A stretch of 64,000 nucleotides of DNA from Gautieria morchelliformis (GCA_015179125.1 WHVA01000254.1:62001-126000); one strand, 5' to 3'; positions 10,976 through 21,290 are shown, numbered from the stretch's first letter. Notes: generated by a model not told the origin, from the sequence alone. Translations and numbers: made by a program.

Positions 10976-12161
10976 TCACCCCCCCCTTAGCGTGCTGCGT
11001 CCTCGAAGCAAGGGACACGAGGGATTGGAATGCCAGCGAGCGGATTCGGCGAGGGGCACCGGGGTGTGTCCTATAGAACTCACAGAGTTTGTCTGGAGCG
11101 GAAACATCTTGCTCCGGGACCCATGAATTCTCCTCGTACCCATACCCTTCCCATTTCACGAGGAATTGGAGTCGTCCTCGCACAAACCGGCTGTCCAGGA
11201 TCAGTTCCACCACGTAGTGCTCTTCCCCATCTACAATTTCCGGCGGAGGTGGCGGATGAGCCTTCCGACCTGGAATTGGGTCCTCAAGCATAGGGAGTAA
11301 CTTCACCACGTTGAAGACGGGGTGGAGGCGGGACATGGACATCGGAAGTCGGAGGCGGTATGCGTTCCGTCCAACCCTCTGCGTCACTGTGAAGGGCCCA
11401 AGGTAGCGGTGGGCAAGCTTCTGCGAAGGGCGTGTGGTGCGGATGTCACTTGCATCTAGATACACCTTGTCTCCAACTTGGTACTCCGGGGCAGGAACCC
11501 GGCGTTGGTTGTAGTACCTTGCCATGTCATCCTTGGCCTTCGCAAGGGCCGACTTGGCTTCCGAAAGGGTGGAGTCCATGCGGTCTCGGAACTCATTTAC
11601 CGTCTCGAGTCGGGACTCTGCCTGGCGTGGCTCGAAGCCCATCCGCGGGTGTCGTCCGGAGTCAAGCATGAAGGGAGTCTGTTGTGTGGTGGAATGGACA
11701 TGGTTGTTGTATTGGAATTCCGCCAGTGGAAGTAACTCATCCCAGTCATCCTGCCTCTCATTGACAAAGAGGCGGAGATATTGCTCCAACTCCTGATTGA
11801 CCCATTCCGTCTGTCCGTCACCCTGCGGATGGTACGCTGTGGTGGTAGCCAGCTTTATGCCGAGCAGGCGGTAGAGCTCCCAAGTCAATTCCGCGACAAA
11901 TTGCGGACCTCGGTCAGAAACAACTTGCTTCGGAAGCCCATGCAACTTCCAGACATGTGCAAGGAACAGGCGGGCCGCTCCGAGGGCTGTGATCGTCGTG
12001 TGCGTCGGAATGAAGTGGGACACCTTGCTTACCGAATCCACGACGTTCATGATCGCGTCGTAGCCATGAGACTCTGGGAGTTCAACGATGAAGTCGACAC
12101 TGATGGTGTCCCAGTGGGATTCGGGAATCGGGAGCGGAACAAGTTCGGAGACAAAGGTCAC
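10698..12161 (-). pseudogene. Element G integrase core and chromodomain
   Basis: A 487-codon minus-strand frame. The DDE triad is visible as SVDFIVELPE (D23), VSDRG (D83) and GDGQTEWVNQ (E119), a D,D35E spacing. A chromodomain lies at about residues 312-368 (ILDSRFVRGRLQFLVKWEGY, ENSWVPE), which in this group targets modified histones. Residues after about 395 are encoded by polypurine tract and LTR. The upstream zinc-binding region is in another frame (12162-12330: HVAGHAG-like, WWPQM, CDLC) and joins here only through a frame change that has lost the linker. Catalytic residues survive but the protein could not be made from this copy. Confidence 0.88.
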
Positions 12162-12672
12162 ATGTCTTCACGTACTGTCCAATGTAGCGGGACATCTGAG
12201 GCCACCAGTAATTCCAAGCCACTAACTCCAGCGTCTTCCACCTGCCAGCATGCCCAGCGACCCATGTGTCATGGTGCTAGGACACAATGCGGCGGCGGAG
12301 GTCCGCCCCACCTGGAACATAGACCTTGCCTCTGAAGTGGAGCAGTCCATCACATTCCGACCATTCCGCTGCCCGTACAGACCGTGAGTGCCCTTTCCGA
12401 AGTTCCTCCACTGCCTTCACCACCGACTCCCCCTTCTCTCCATTCCGGTACTGCCTCCGGATATCCCGGAGCATTTCCGCTTCCGCCCCAACTGCAGTCA
12501 CTCCTTCTAGGGTGTGGATTGCAAAGAGACTTGGGCGGAGCAGTGTCATATCCGCATTGTCTCCACTTCCGCTTCCATGATCCGTGCGCAGGATAGGGCA
12601 TCGGGATTGCCCATGGTGCGGCCGGGCCGGTGGTGGAGCATGAAGTCGAATCGGGACAGGTGTAGGGACCAC
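12162..12672 (-). pseudogene. Element G RNase H-integrase linker and H2C2 zinc region
   Basis: The frame at 12277-12672 continues pol after a one-base frame change near 12592 (PDALS is reached in one frame, the following DHGSGSGDN in the next). It ends in a TAG at 12277-12279 (IVS-stop). The same frame downstream gives HHDTWVAGHAG, WNYWWPQM and CDLC, the integrase H2C2 motif. This is one nonsense mutation within an otherwise good domain. Confidence 0.8.
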
Positions 12673-14870
12673 CGTGCTTGTCGTCGGTTCAACTTCTTAG
12701 ACGTGCGGAAATACTCGAGGTTCTTGCGGTCTGTCCAGATCTCAAATGGGCATAGAGCACCCTCGAGGAAGTGTCGCCACTCCTCCAGCGCTCGGATGAT
12801 TGCCAGCATCTCCTTGTCATGGATCTCATAGTTCCGCTCGACCGGACTAAGGCTCTTAGAGAAGAAGGCAATCGGATGCCACCCCCCACCATCTTCCGAC
12901 GACTGTTGTGACAAGGCCGCTCCGGTAGCTGTGTCGGAAGAATCCGCTTCGACTCGATAGGGGCGAGAGTCGTCAGGAACGACCAGGACCGGGGCGGAAG
13001 TGATCAGCTCTTTGAGTTTGTCAAAGGAGGCCTGTTCCGGCTCTCCCCACCGCCACCCAACCTCCTTCTTGGTGAGGTCGAAGAGGGCACGGGCGTGGCA
13101 GGAGAAGTCCTTGATGAACCGCCGGTAGAAATTGACAAACCCAATGAAGGACTGGACCTCCTTCTTGTTCTGCGGCATGGGCCAATCCGATACACCGGAA
13201 ACTTTGACTGGGTCCATTTCCACCTTTCCTTCCGACACAATCACCCCAAGATACTCTATCCGCGTCCACTCAAATTCGCACTTTTCCAGCTTGAGACACA
13301 GGTTGTACTCCTGGAGCCATTCCAGCACTCTCCGCACGACTTCCCGATGTTTGGATATTGTTTTTGTGAAGATGAGGATGTCATCGAGGTAGACGCAGAC
13401 AACCCCTTCTGCTATCATGTCACGGAAAATGTCATTCATCATCGTCTGGAATGTGGCAGGACTGTTGGTGAGGCCAAAGAACATGACCTGTGGCTCAAAG
13501 AGTCCTCGGTTGGTGCGGAATGCGGCCTTCCACTCGTCTCCCTCCTGGATCCGGACATTATTGAAGCCCCAGCGGACATCCAGCTTAGTGAAGTACCTCG
13601 CCCCGCGGAGTTGTGTGATCAGTTCAGAAATGAGTGGAATGGGGTACCGGTTCTTGATCGTGATAGCATTCAAGGCCCGGTAATCCTGCACAAGTCTGAG
13701 CGAGCCGTCCTTCTTCTTGATGAAGAACACCGGAGATGCCATGGGCGACTTGGAGGGGCGGATCCTCCCTGTATGGAGGTTTTCCGCAAGGAATGCATCG
13801 AGCTCTACCTGCTCCTTGGGTGACAGCGGGTAGACTTTGCAGTTGGTGGGCTTTGACCCAGGCTCCAACTCGATGGCGTGGTCCCACAGCTTCCGTGGAG
13901 GCAGGGCATCAAACGACTCCTTGGAAAAGACGTCCTCGAACTCCCGCAGGTACTCCGGAATTTCCGCCTCCACTCTATCATGCCTCTTGGAGGCTTCAGC
14001 AAGGCGTTGCGAAATATTTCCGGTGGGGCGGATGTGTTCCGCTTCCGGCGGGAGGTTTACGTACAGCAAGCGCTCCCCTTCCGCCAGAGTGTCTTCCGGG
14101 TGGAGTCGGATGATGTCGGAATCGGAATCGGAATCGGAATCGGAATTGGAAGTGGGATCCGGTTCAAATTCCGCTTCCGGGTCTTCTTCTGCAAGCAGTG
14201 GATGGGGGCCTGAACAACATGTCTGTATGAGCCGTTCGGTCTTGCGCTGCTCCTGGCGCTCCTTCCGCACTTCCGACCGGCACATGTGACACTTGGCTGG
14301 ACATCGACTCATCAGTACCTTCCGAATCTGCCAATTGATCTCCGGGTTGTGCTCTTGAAGCCAGGTAAACCCGAGGATGATGTCCTGCTTCCCCAGGCTG
14401 GTGACTGCAAAGGAAGTGCATTCTGAGTGTCCATCATAGCGGAGAATTGTGTCTACTATCTCCGTGATGGACCCTGCCTCGTTGGGGCTTCCATCCACAT
14501 TGAACACTGGGATCGCACGTTGCAACTTCCGCGTGGTCAGTCGGTTCCGTTCCACATAGTCCCGGTCTATAAACTGACCAGTGGCCCCGCAATCGACAAG
14601 GGCGGGTCTGGATTTGACTTCCGCCGTATCTGTCGTCTGGATCTCCAACTTAATGACTAGTGACTTGGGGCCAGGGGTGGCAGCAACAACATAGCACTTC
14701 GGAAGGTGTTTCTCCCAAGGGCGGATGCGGGATGGACAGGGTGTCGGATTCGGTTTTTGTGTGACTTTATCCGGTGGGTCTGTATGAAGTGAGGGGAGTG
14801 GGGGCTTTTCATTCTCTACTTCAAGACAGGCAAACCGGTTATGTACAGGCAGCAGGGGCACACATCTCAC
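12546..14870 (-). pseudogene. Element G protease, reverse transcriptase and RNase H
   Basis: A 774-codon frame. Protease active site ALVDCGATGQFID at residues 91-102 (Cys where DSG/DTG is usual). RT occupies about 350-530 with SPVFFIKKKDGSLR, the TKLDV catalytic Asp and YLDD at 494-497. RNase H occupies about 610-745 (VEADSSDTATGAALSQ, NYEIHDKEMLAI, WTDRKNLEYF). It overlaps the gag frame at 14867-14870 (gag TGA, pol in a different frame), suggesting frameshift expression of pol. A serine/aspartate run (SDSDSDSDSD, residues 241-250) is coded by a GGAATC-type repeat at 14119-14144. Length and motifs are normal for chromoviruses. Confidence 0.9.
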
Positions 14871-16104
14871 CTGCTGCGCGTCACAAAATCCGATGCATCC
14901 TCCGCTTCCGGTTGACCATGTTCCGCATTTTCGGAAACTTCTTCCACGGTGGGCATTCCGCTTATGTCCGCAAGTGCGAGGAACTCTGGAAGAAGCTCGA
15001 GTTTCTCCTCTGTGGTCATAAGCCGAATATCAAAGGCTTGGGGGCACTCGCGAGCATAGTGGCCTGGTTGTCGGCATCGGAAGCAGGTGATAGTTCCGTG
15101 GCCTTTTCCACGCATGCGGTCAACATCGATCGGAGCAGGGCCACTCTTCGAGGGAGGAGGGCTATGGTTCCTAATAGGAGCAGGTGGAGCAACCGTCAGA
15201 AATATTTTCCGTGTGGGAATGAATGCGCTCCCGGGTTTTGGCACAGGTGGAGTCGGACGAGTGGAACTGCGTGTTATGTTCCGGCTTGTCTCCACGAAGG
15301 CCTCATTTGCTTCCCTGTTCCGGGACAACCTCTGTGCAGCTTGGTACCACCCTTCCGGGTCATCGAAATCCGGAGCTCCATCCCCAAGCAGCGCGACTTG
15401 GTTCTGGAGTGTCGGATCAAGTCCTCGTCGGAATTTGATGACGATCGTCTTGTCGTCGTCATACTCCGCAAGGTCGATGAGCTCCTGGAAGCGATTGATG
15501 TAGTCATCGACCGGATCCTTGGCCTGGTACCAGCTGGTTCCCTCGAGCTTTGTAAGGGCTGTGAGCTGCTCGTTTTCGGGCAGAACTGGTCGGAGAATGT
15601 TTTCTCGAAGGCGTCCCAGTCCCGGAAGTAGTTCCCCTTGCCCTTTGCTTCATGTCGGATCACCTTGTTTGCAAAACGGGCTGCGCGGTCCGACTTGAAA
15701 AAGGACAATGCCCAGTGAATCCGAGCCTGGTCGTTCGGAAAGAGGTCTCTGACAATTGTGAAGTATATGCTGCATGTGTTGAAGAATGCACGTCCCTTCT
15801 CCCGATCTCCGTCAAAGTCCGCCGGAGTTGCGGGTTTGACCTTTGCTAACTTCGCGGAGACCCTCTCTTCTGCTACTTCCGCTTTTCCAAAATCCGGATT
15901 GTCCAGCATTTCCTTTCCACCACTTTGTGGAATATCTAACTTAGCCAAAATCGCTTGTAAGGCTGTTTCAATCACGTCGGTCTTCATCTGGTTCCGCGTC
16001 AATTCCTCCTCCATATTCTGAAGACGATCGTCCAGATCCATGTCGGAAGGAGGAATATGGGACGGGATTTCCGGGGTTGGGAGCTCGACGTAAGAAGAGG
16101 GGCT
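14867..16104 (-). pseudogene. Element G gag (capsid and CCHC zinc knuckle)
   Basis: The frame from about 16104 holds an amphipathic N-terminus (DLDDRLQNMEEELTRNQ) and a capsid-like region (ARIHWALSFFKSDRAARFA, FRDWDAFEKTF). At 15574-15577 a run of four T (A on the gag strand), where one more base would keep frame, shifts reading. The second frame continues with ALTKLEGTSWYQ, a retrotransposon capsid signature, and a CCHC knuckle CFRCRQPGHYAREC near 15080. It ends at 14867. The upstream frame is open toward 16938 without an ATG, so the true start is uncertain; an internal Met (MDLDD) near 16041 is the best candidate. Confidence 0.8.
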
Positions 16105-16810
16105 TGTTGGGTGCATTTATGCTCCTGCACCAAAATCAAGCATAATATATTCGATTTATTGTATGGTGTTTCAATCCTTTCTCACATTGTTCTTGTACCA
16201 TGCATCTATTTCTCTGATTATTTTTGAAATTTTCCAGTCACTCCTTATCTCTCCATTTCACTTTGTTATCTCTATTTTCACAGGCGGCTGCACCCAGCGG
16301 AGTTTGAAATGACTTCGACGCGCGAGCCCATGGGCGCTAAAGGGCCGGGTGCACTTATATGCCTTCTGAGACAGGATAGTGCTCCTCTCTCAGTGACAAT
16401 AAATTCACTGAGAGAGGTGAGTAGTATTCTTCATATTTACATAGCATGTTGACTGAAAATCATGTAGTGTATTTGATTCTAGGTATTGTATTAATATAAT
16501 AGTGACAATAAATTCACTGAGAGAGGTGAGTAGTATTCTTCATATTTACATAGCATGTTGACTGAAAATCATGTAGTGTATTTGATTCTAGGTATTGTAT
16601 TAATATAATAGTGACAATAAATTCACTGAGAGAGGTGAGTAGTATTCTTCATATTTACATAGCATGTTGACTGAAAATCATGTAGTGTATTTGATTCTAG
16701 GTATTGTATTAATATAATAGTGACAATAAATTCACTGAGAGAGTGTATTTGATTCTAGCTTTCTAAGAACTCTACCGAACCTTCCCTGCCATAGCCCCTA
16801 GTTGCTAACA
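16105..16810 (+). mobile_element. Solo LTR of the copia family C, inside element G gag
   Basis: 706 bp from TGTTGGGTGCAT to GCTAACA, flanked by perfect GGGCT duplications (16100-16104, 16811-16815). The first about 290 bp match the LTRs of the complete copia element (41618-42114, inverted). It is about 200 bp longer because of an internal 109-bp tandem triplication. Confidence 0.88.
16392..16758 (+). repeat. 109-bp tandem repeat, three copies plus a partial
   Basis: Units start AGTGACAATAAATTC at 16392, 16501, 16610 and 16719 (the last truncated) and appear identical by eye. Each unit carries half of a 13-bp-stem palindrome (CCTCTCTCAGTGA) that is also present once in the copia LTRs. Confidence 0.92.
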
Positions 16811-16927
16811 GGGCTGTCGTACGCTGTGTGTGCGGAAGAGGTTGCGATCTCCGAGTCACTGTCTCCGATTCCGAACGCACCTATGGCGAATGCAACGTGC
16901 AGTACGACTGCCGGTCCTCTAGGGAAG

Positions 16928-16937
16928 AGACTTTTCT
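16928..16937 (-). other. Element G primer-binding site, self-complementary to its own transcript start
   Basis: Two bases after the 5' LTR end, the minus strand reads AGAAAAGTCT. This is the exact reverse complement of AGACTTTTCT in the LTR (17070-17079), which lies 33 bp downstream of TATAAT (17107-17112). That is where transcription would start. The arrangement is the one known for Tf1/sushi self-priming elements. Confidence 0.6.
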
Positions 16938-16939
16938 GC

Positions 16940-17429
16940 TGTAAGGGCAACCCTGGCTGTTTGTGGATATCACACTACCACACAACTGACAAGGGGAAAT
17001 CCAAAGTATGTATAAACGAACAGAGTATACAAGAGGGGGGATTCTCACCTGACAAGGGGAAATCCAAAGAGAAAAGTCTAAGGACCCCCAATGTCAGTGA
17101 GCCCGTATTATACTATGCTGCACAGCCAGGGACAACACTTGGCACCTGCCATCAACCCTGCATCTCCTTGACCACCCTGACCCTTGATCGACCCTTGATG
17201 CCACCTATTACGCGAGTCGCTTGGTTTCCGACACTGTTCCGAGAGTGGAAGTCGGAAATTGGAGTGGAACTGGCAAGGTGAACAGAACTGGTGGAAGTTC
17301 TCCCAGAAGCGGAATCATTTCCGAAAGCGGAGGCGGAGATGGAATCGGAACCAGAACCGGAGTCGGAAATGGAGTCGGAACTGGGTGCGGTGTCGGAACT
17401 GGAAATGGAAAACAGGGTGTCCCCTGACA
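16940..17429 (-). repeat. 5' LTR of element G
   Basis: 490 bp, partner of 10486-10975, followed by GAGAG. TATAAT (minus strand) at 17107-17112 and inferred transcript start at about 17079 define U3/R. The U3 part is rich in GGAA/TTCC words. Confidence 0.92.
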
Positions 17430-17749
17430 GAGAGGAGGAAGGGACGGCTCATTCGCTGGATGAAGGCATGCGAGATGACGCCCAGCAAGGCGTGGTTCTG
17501 GGCAGAGGCCAGTGAGGACCGTTGGCAAAGCCTCTGTAGGGCCATGGACGAACGCGATGGCGTCCCTCTGGGACGCATCCACGCGCCACGGCACCTCCAG
17601 CACCCTCAGGCCTTCCAGCAGCCAGCCAGACAGGTTGGCCACGCTGTGTGTGATGCGCGATGTGATGCCGCGCTCGTCGATGCTGCCTCCACCGCCCACG
17701 CCACGCATCCGCGCTCCAGGCCTCCCCAGGCTCGCACGGATCACGACAC

Positions 17750-18660
17750 ACGCCCAACGGCATGTGCATCCACCCTGGGGAGCCCCCAGGAGGTCTCCAG
17801 GACTGCAGAGGACCCATGTAAGCCGCCCTCGCGGCGCAGCGTCATCCATGCACCCCAGGTGCACCCACGGCCGCCCTGCTCGCTCCCAGCGAGCGGGAAC
17901 GGTGGTGCACGCTCTGTAGAGCGTATATCCACCCCTGGGGACCGTCCAGAGGTCCCCAGAGCAGGCCAGAGGTCGCGCACGCCGTGCCCAGCGCGCAATG
18001 ACATCCGTGCGCCCCAGGACCCGTCCCGGCCGCCCTGCTTGCTCCCAGCGAGTGGGAACGGTGGTGCACGCTCTGTAGAGCGTGCATCCACCTCTGGGGA
18101 CCCTCCAGAGGTCCCCAGAGCCGCCCAGATGTCGCGCACGCCGCACCCGGTGCGCAACGACATCCGCGCGCCCCGGCTGGCCCGCTCGTTCCCAGCGAGC
18201 GGGAACGGTGCTGCATGTCCCAAAGGACGTGCACCCACCGCTGGGAGCCCTCGAAGGGGCCCCAGAGGCCACCAGGTTCCGCGAAAGCCGCGCCCGCAGC
18301 GCCGCTCCGCCTGCCCTCGCTCGCGGCCGCATGCAGGGCTGCCCCCGTCAGTGGCGGGTGCCATGTGGCACATCGGGTCCCCAGCAGACACCCAGGCTGC
18401 TGGGGCTCCCTGCCGCGTGCCAGGGCCGGCCCACCGCCGCGTCCGCGTTCGCGCGTGGGCCCAGAGGCGGTCCTGGCCGCCAGGCTCTCTCCTGTCAAGG
18501 AGGGAGGGTGCGGCATGCCCCAAGGGGCGTGCATCCGCACCTGGGGACCCACCAAAGCTCCCCAGAAGCTCCCGGTTGCGGCATATGTCGCAACCGCCGC
18601 ATTGCTGGCCCCCTGCAGAGCCACCGCCATTAGTGCGTGACAGTCCGCAGCTAACAAATG
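17750..18660 (+). repeat. GC-rich tandem repeats with palindromic units
   Basis: Units of about 147-159 bp recur with starts of the block GCGGGAACGG-like at 17893, 18052 and 18199, and weaker copies beyond. Inside each unit are short palindromes, for example CTGGGGACC pairing GGTCCCCAG (17935-17959) and CTCGCT pairing AGCGAG (17879-17893). The plus strand is the coding strand of the X ORF; the minus strand is also open for over 1 kb, a composition effect. Confidence 0.75.
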
Positions 18661-18904
18661 TGGTCACGACGTGGAAGACCCGCGCCGAAAGGAGCAGGAC
18701 AAGCGGCGAATGCTGCCGCCAGCCGTCCCGGTTGAACAGGACGTAAGGTTTGGGAATGAACCTCAAGAGCAACCGGCTGCCCCCCCCCACGGACAGCTAC
18801 AAGATGATCCAACAGATCGTCAGAAAGTGTGCTTCTGCCTGCATCACATGCCTGGCGTGCACACAAATGCACATCCGTTGTGTCCAGGTCCATGGACACA
18901 ATGC

Positions 18905-19503
18905 CCAGCGGCTGTATGCAGCCGCTGGCCTGTTCGGCCATGAAGTGGTCAAGTATTGACCGCTTCGGTAATTTCATTGTGTAGGGCTCCTACGAGTCCT
19001 ATGGGTGACATCATGTCACAAAGCAGTCAATTATTGACCGCTTGGTTATTCCTTGCATAGGGCCCTGCCAGGTCCTATGGCTGCATAACTGCTATCCTTC
19101 GCAGTTAGGCACCAATGATGCATAGATCATTGGCTGTTCAGTTCCCCACAGACATCACCTGTCTGTGGGTTTGAGAGCATTCAAGTTGTTCTCAACCGTG
19201 GGTTTCAGTTCAGAGGGGGAAGAACCATGCCCCCAAACCAACCAACCACCCACTATAACCGGGGAGTGCCGGCAAAGCCGGCACAACCACTGGTGTTCAG
19301 AATGATGAACACCAGAACAGATGTGTTGGTACTATGCCAACACATCTGCCATGATGCCATGTCATGACATCATGCCAGATCTGAGGCATCAGCTCTGCGG
19401 TTATTCTGAGGTACATCAGAATGACCTGGTCCACACACCCATCCCTTTCTCAAGGTCAAAGGGGCGCTTCTTTTGGCTCACCCGGTGGGTTCCTTCTAGA
19501 AGG
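18905..19503. repeat. Array of consecutive short hairpins, 3' region of element X
   Basis: At least 14 inverted repeats follow one another in about 600 bp, each with its own stem sequence. Stem bp/loop nt: 18905-18928 (10/4), 18943-18965 (10/3), 18982-19001 (8/4), 19005-19019 (6/3), 19021-19043 (10/3, one mismatch), 19056-19079 (9/6), 19086-19107 (7/8), 19112-19133 (8/6), 19145-19169 (10/5), 19266-19284 (8/3), 19290-19315 (10/6), 19318-19348 (12/7), 19403-19422 (7/6), and the perfect palindrome 19492-19503. No coding frame is evident past 18959. The stretch ends at the polypurine tract of X. Confidence 0.85.
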
Positions 19504-19509
19504 GGAGGG

Positions 19510-19704
19510 TGTAAAGAAGTGGATTCAGAGGGGGGGGGGTCCACAAGACCCCACTGTATAGTAGTGCGTGGGAACCGCCGGCGGTTCCCCAGCTTGATCG
19601 CATCTTACTCTTACCTGTCACTACGTAGCATTCAGAATACCACTCATTGGTCAAGTTCTGTAGTGCCCTTGTGATACAAGGTCTTAAGATCGACATCCTT
19701 TACA
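19510..19704 (+). repeat. Right LTR of element X
   Basis: 195 bp, TGTAAAG to CTTTACA, preceded by the purine tract at 19497-19509. It contains the same 20-bp palindrome (19570-19589) as the left LTR and is followed by GTGGT. Confidence 0.6.
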
Positions 19705-20011
19705 GTGGTGGGGGGAAGGTGTTCTGACGATAGCGGCTGTAGTGGGTAAGTAGCCTCTTTCTCATCTCAACCCACCTTCTCTGTATGATGATGTAGTTAT
19801 CGACAGAAATCAGCAGCGGCAGGCGTGAGTCCCTCCTCCAAACGGAAAGTCACTCAGACAAATGAGAATGTGCTGGATTTTGTGGAAGGAAAATAGGGAT
19901 ACATTGTATTTATCTGGCTAATTTCCAATAATTTCTTCCTGTTGCCATACCATCGTTGCGCCCTGATAGCACCCATGCCACGTTTGAAGCAAAGGTTGTT
20001 ATACATGTTTA

Positions 20012-21290
20012 TTACGCTTCGGAAAATAAATAACCTGAATGGCCCATCCAGCCCTGTGCTTTTGCTGGTGTAATCGTTGCAAGTGCGTTGTGTAAAAAAA
20101 AATGCACCCTATGCATATTTTTCTGATCCACTGCAGAACGGAATTCCACACCGTTGCGTTGAATGACAGACTTCACATAGGAGAATGCTTCCTCAATGGG
20201 GTTATAATCAGGGGAGTATGGAGGTAAATAGTAAAGCCGCACACCACTGGAAAGATTTATGAGTTGGCCTTGAAAAACAGAATGTGACTCACTGGGCAGC
20301 ACAGATTGGCGCAATGTCAGCAAGATGATGGATTGAGCAATTATCCATCACTAATACACTCCATGGTTCTGGCCAAGGGTTCATATGCGGAAGTAACTGC
20401 TCGATGTATCGTATGAATGCCGGGCCGTCATACGTGCCTTCATGAATATCTGAAAATAATATTCCATCGCTCGAAAGGGCCGGAACTATAGAGAACCTAA
20501 GAGCAATGTTAGGCTTGGTATATGGATAAACAAGCACATACCTTGGCCCACGCACAAACTTTGCACACACTCTGGCACGCTGACCCTTATATGCCCACCT
20601 GAAAAGTCTGTATGTCGTCCGACAGTCAATCCTGCTTTCGTCAATGAATACTAGACGATCTGGCGATTTGGCACCAATTTGAAACTGAAAACGGGCTCAA
20701 CTCGCTGCATTACGCTGAGCTGCTGCCTTGGAGAGCTATTGAAAGGCCACGGTGAGTGTACTTCGTGCCAACAGTCAATAAGTCGCACTTTCTTATGCGT
20801 AATGCCAAACTCAGTCAACATGTCCCATATTGTTGAGATACCTACAATGATGCCATGCTGCTGCTGAAGCTGGTCTTGCATCTTATCAAAGTAGATATCA
20901 GGATTGCACTCTAAAAGAGCAAGAAGAAACTGGATATAAATGTCAGTGAAATAGTTCATATATAGAGATCATACATGCCTCCATTTCCTCCCCATCCATG
21001 ACTCTAGATCTCTTCCCTGATCTTCCAGGTCCTTCCGGGATAACCTCCCCTGTCTCTCTCCACAACTTGAGAACACTCTCAACGCCACATTGCGACATGT
21101 TGAGATGGGTGGATATGGCCCCAACCTTGTATCCAAGGGTGACTCGCTGATATATTACGAGACCACGCACATCTTTTGAGTATAACTGCCCGGTGCGATG
21201 TGAATCTGGATGTCGGGGTGTCAAGGTCTTGACCATGGTATCGGAGACCAAAACAAGGAGCATGTCACACTCTGTGACATGCCATCGCAT
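20012..21290 (-). pseudogene. Tc1/mariner (IS630-type) transposase, multi-exon with one stop
   Basis: Minus-strand exons read in order: an N-terminal helix-turn-helix region (YQRVTLGYKVGAISTHLNMS), a segment ending FGITHKKV, VFIDESRIDC (first Asp), VMDNCSIHH (second Asp) and LPPYSPDYNPIEEAFSY (Glu). This is the DDE_3 signature of cut-and-paste transposases. GT-AG introns are visible between them (for example near 20945-20990, 20740-20800, 20510-20555, 20245-20290). An in-frame TGA (between AAS and ARFQF, near 20700) breaks the third exon. The first about nine codons lie inside the 510-bp terminal repeat. Catalytic residues are present; the copy is probably inactive in trans only because of the stop. 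Confidence 0.82.

Larger units (their letters stand above)
10486..17429 (-). mobile_element. Element G: full-length chromodomain Ty3/gypsy element, degenerate
   Basis: Two 490-bp LTRs (10486-10975 and 16940-17429) have ends TGTAAGGG/CCCTGACA. Perfect flanking duplication GAGAG lies at 10481-10485 and 17430-17434. The LTRs differ at about 12 positions by eye, mostly transitions (about 2.4%). Gene order on the minus strand is gag, protease, RT, RNase H, integrase, chromodomain. Damage: 1-nt loss in gag, frame change after RNase H, a TAG in the integrase zinc region, and a deletion with frame change before the DDE core. It also carries a copia-type solo LTR. It belongs to the chromovirus/Tf1-sushi group by its chromodomain and priming features. 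Confidence 0.92.
10433..18746 (+). pseudogene. Gag-like ORF of element X (split by element G)
   Basis: An ATG at 10433 opens a frame read to 10485, where G is inserted. After G and its GAGAG duplication the same frame resumes at 17435 and stops with TAA at 18744-18746, together 454 codons. The N-terminus (start MFSSWEYSESELDSMM, then WMKACEMTPSKAWFWAEAS) is compact and acidic/Trp-rich. The rest is Pro/Arg/Ser-rich with imperfect tandem units of about 147-159 bp containing ASGNGGARSVER and GDPPEVPRA. The frame continues past the stop to 18959 as a Cys/His-rich piece (CASACITCLACTQMHIRC), suggesting a lost zinc-binding tail. I do not recognise the family; gag-like is inferred from position and layout. 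Confidence 0.5.
10182..19704 (+). mobile_element. Element X: small LTR element with one gag-like ORF, split by element G
   Basis: Direct repeats start with TGTAAAGAAGTGG at 10182 and 19510. The right copy is preceded by the purine tract AGAAGGGGAGGG and ends CTTTACA (19704), mirroring TGTAAAG. Flanking pentamers are GCGGT (10177-10181) and GTGGT (19705-19709), a target duplication with one transition. Without the 6.9-kb G insertion the element is about 2.6 kb: short LTR, one ORF of 454 codons, a possible Cys-rich continuation, and a hairpin-rich 3' region. No protease, RT or integrase is present, so it would be non-autonomous (TRIM/LARD-like). Confidence 0.6.

Noticed and set aside
10444..11076. 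Plus-strand 210-codon ORF across the G 3' LTR
   Set aside because: Antisense to the LTR and integrase tail; no domain; a shadow frame.
13095..13823. Plus-strand 242-codon ORF opposite G reverse transcriptase
   Set aside because: Antisense shadow of conserved RT codons.
17208..18790. Long minus-strand ORFs (349-374 codons) opposite the X ORF
   Set aside because: They mirror the GC-rich tandem repeats; the plus strand rejoins in frame across the G insertion and is the better coding candidate.
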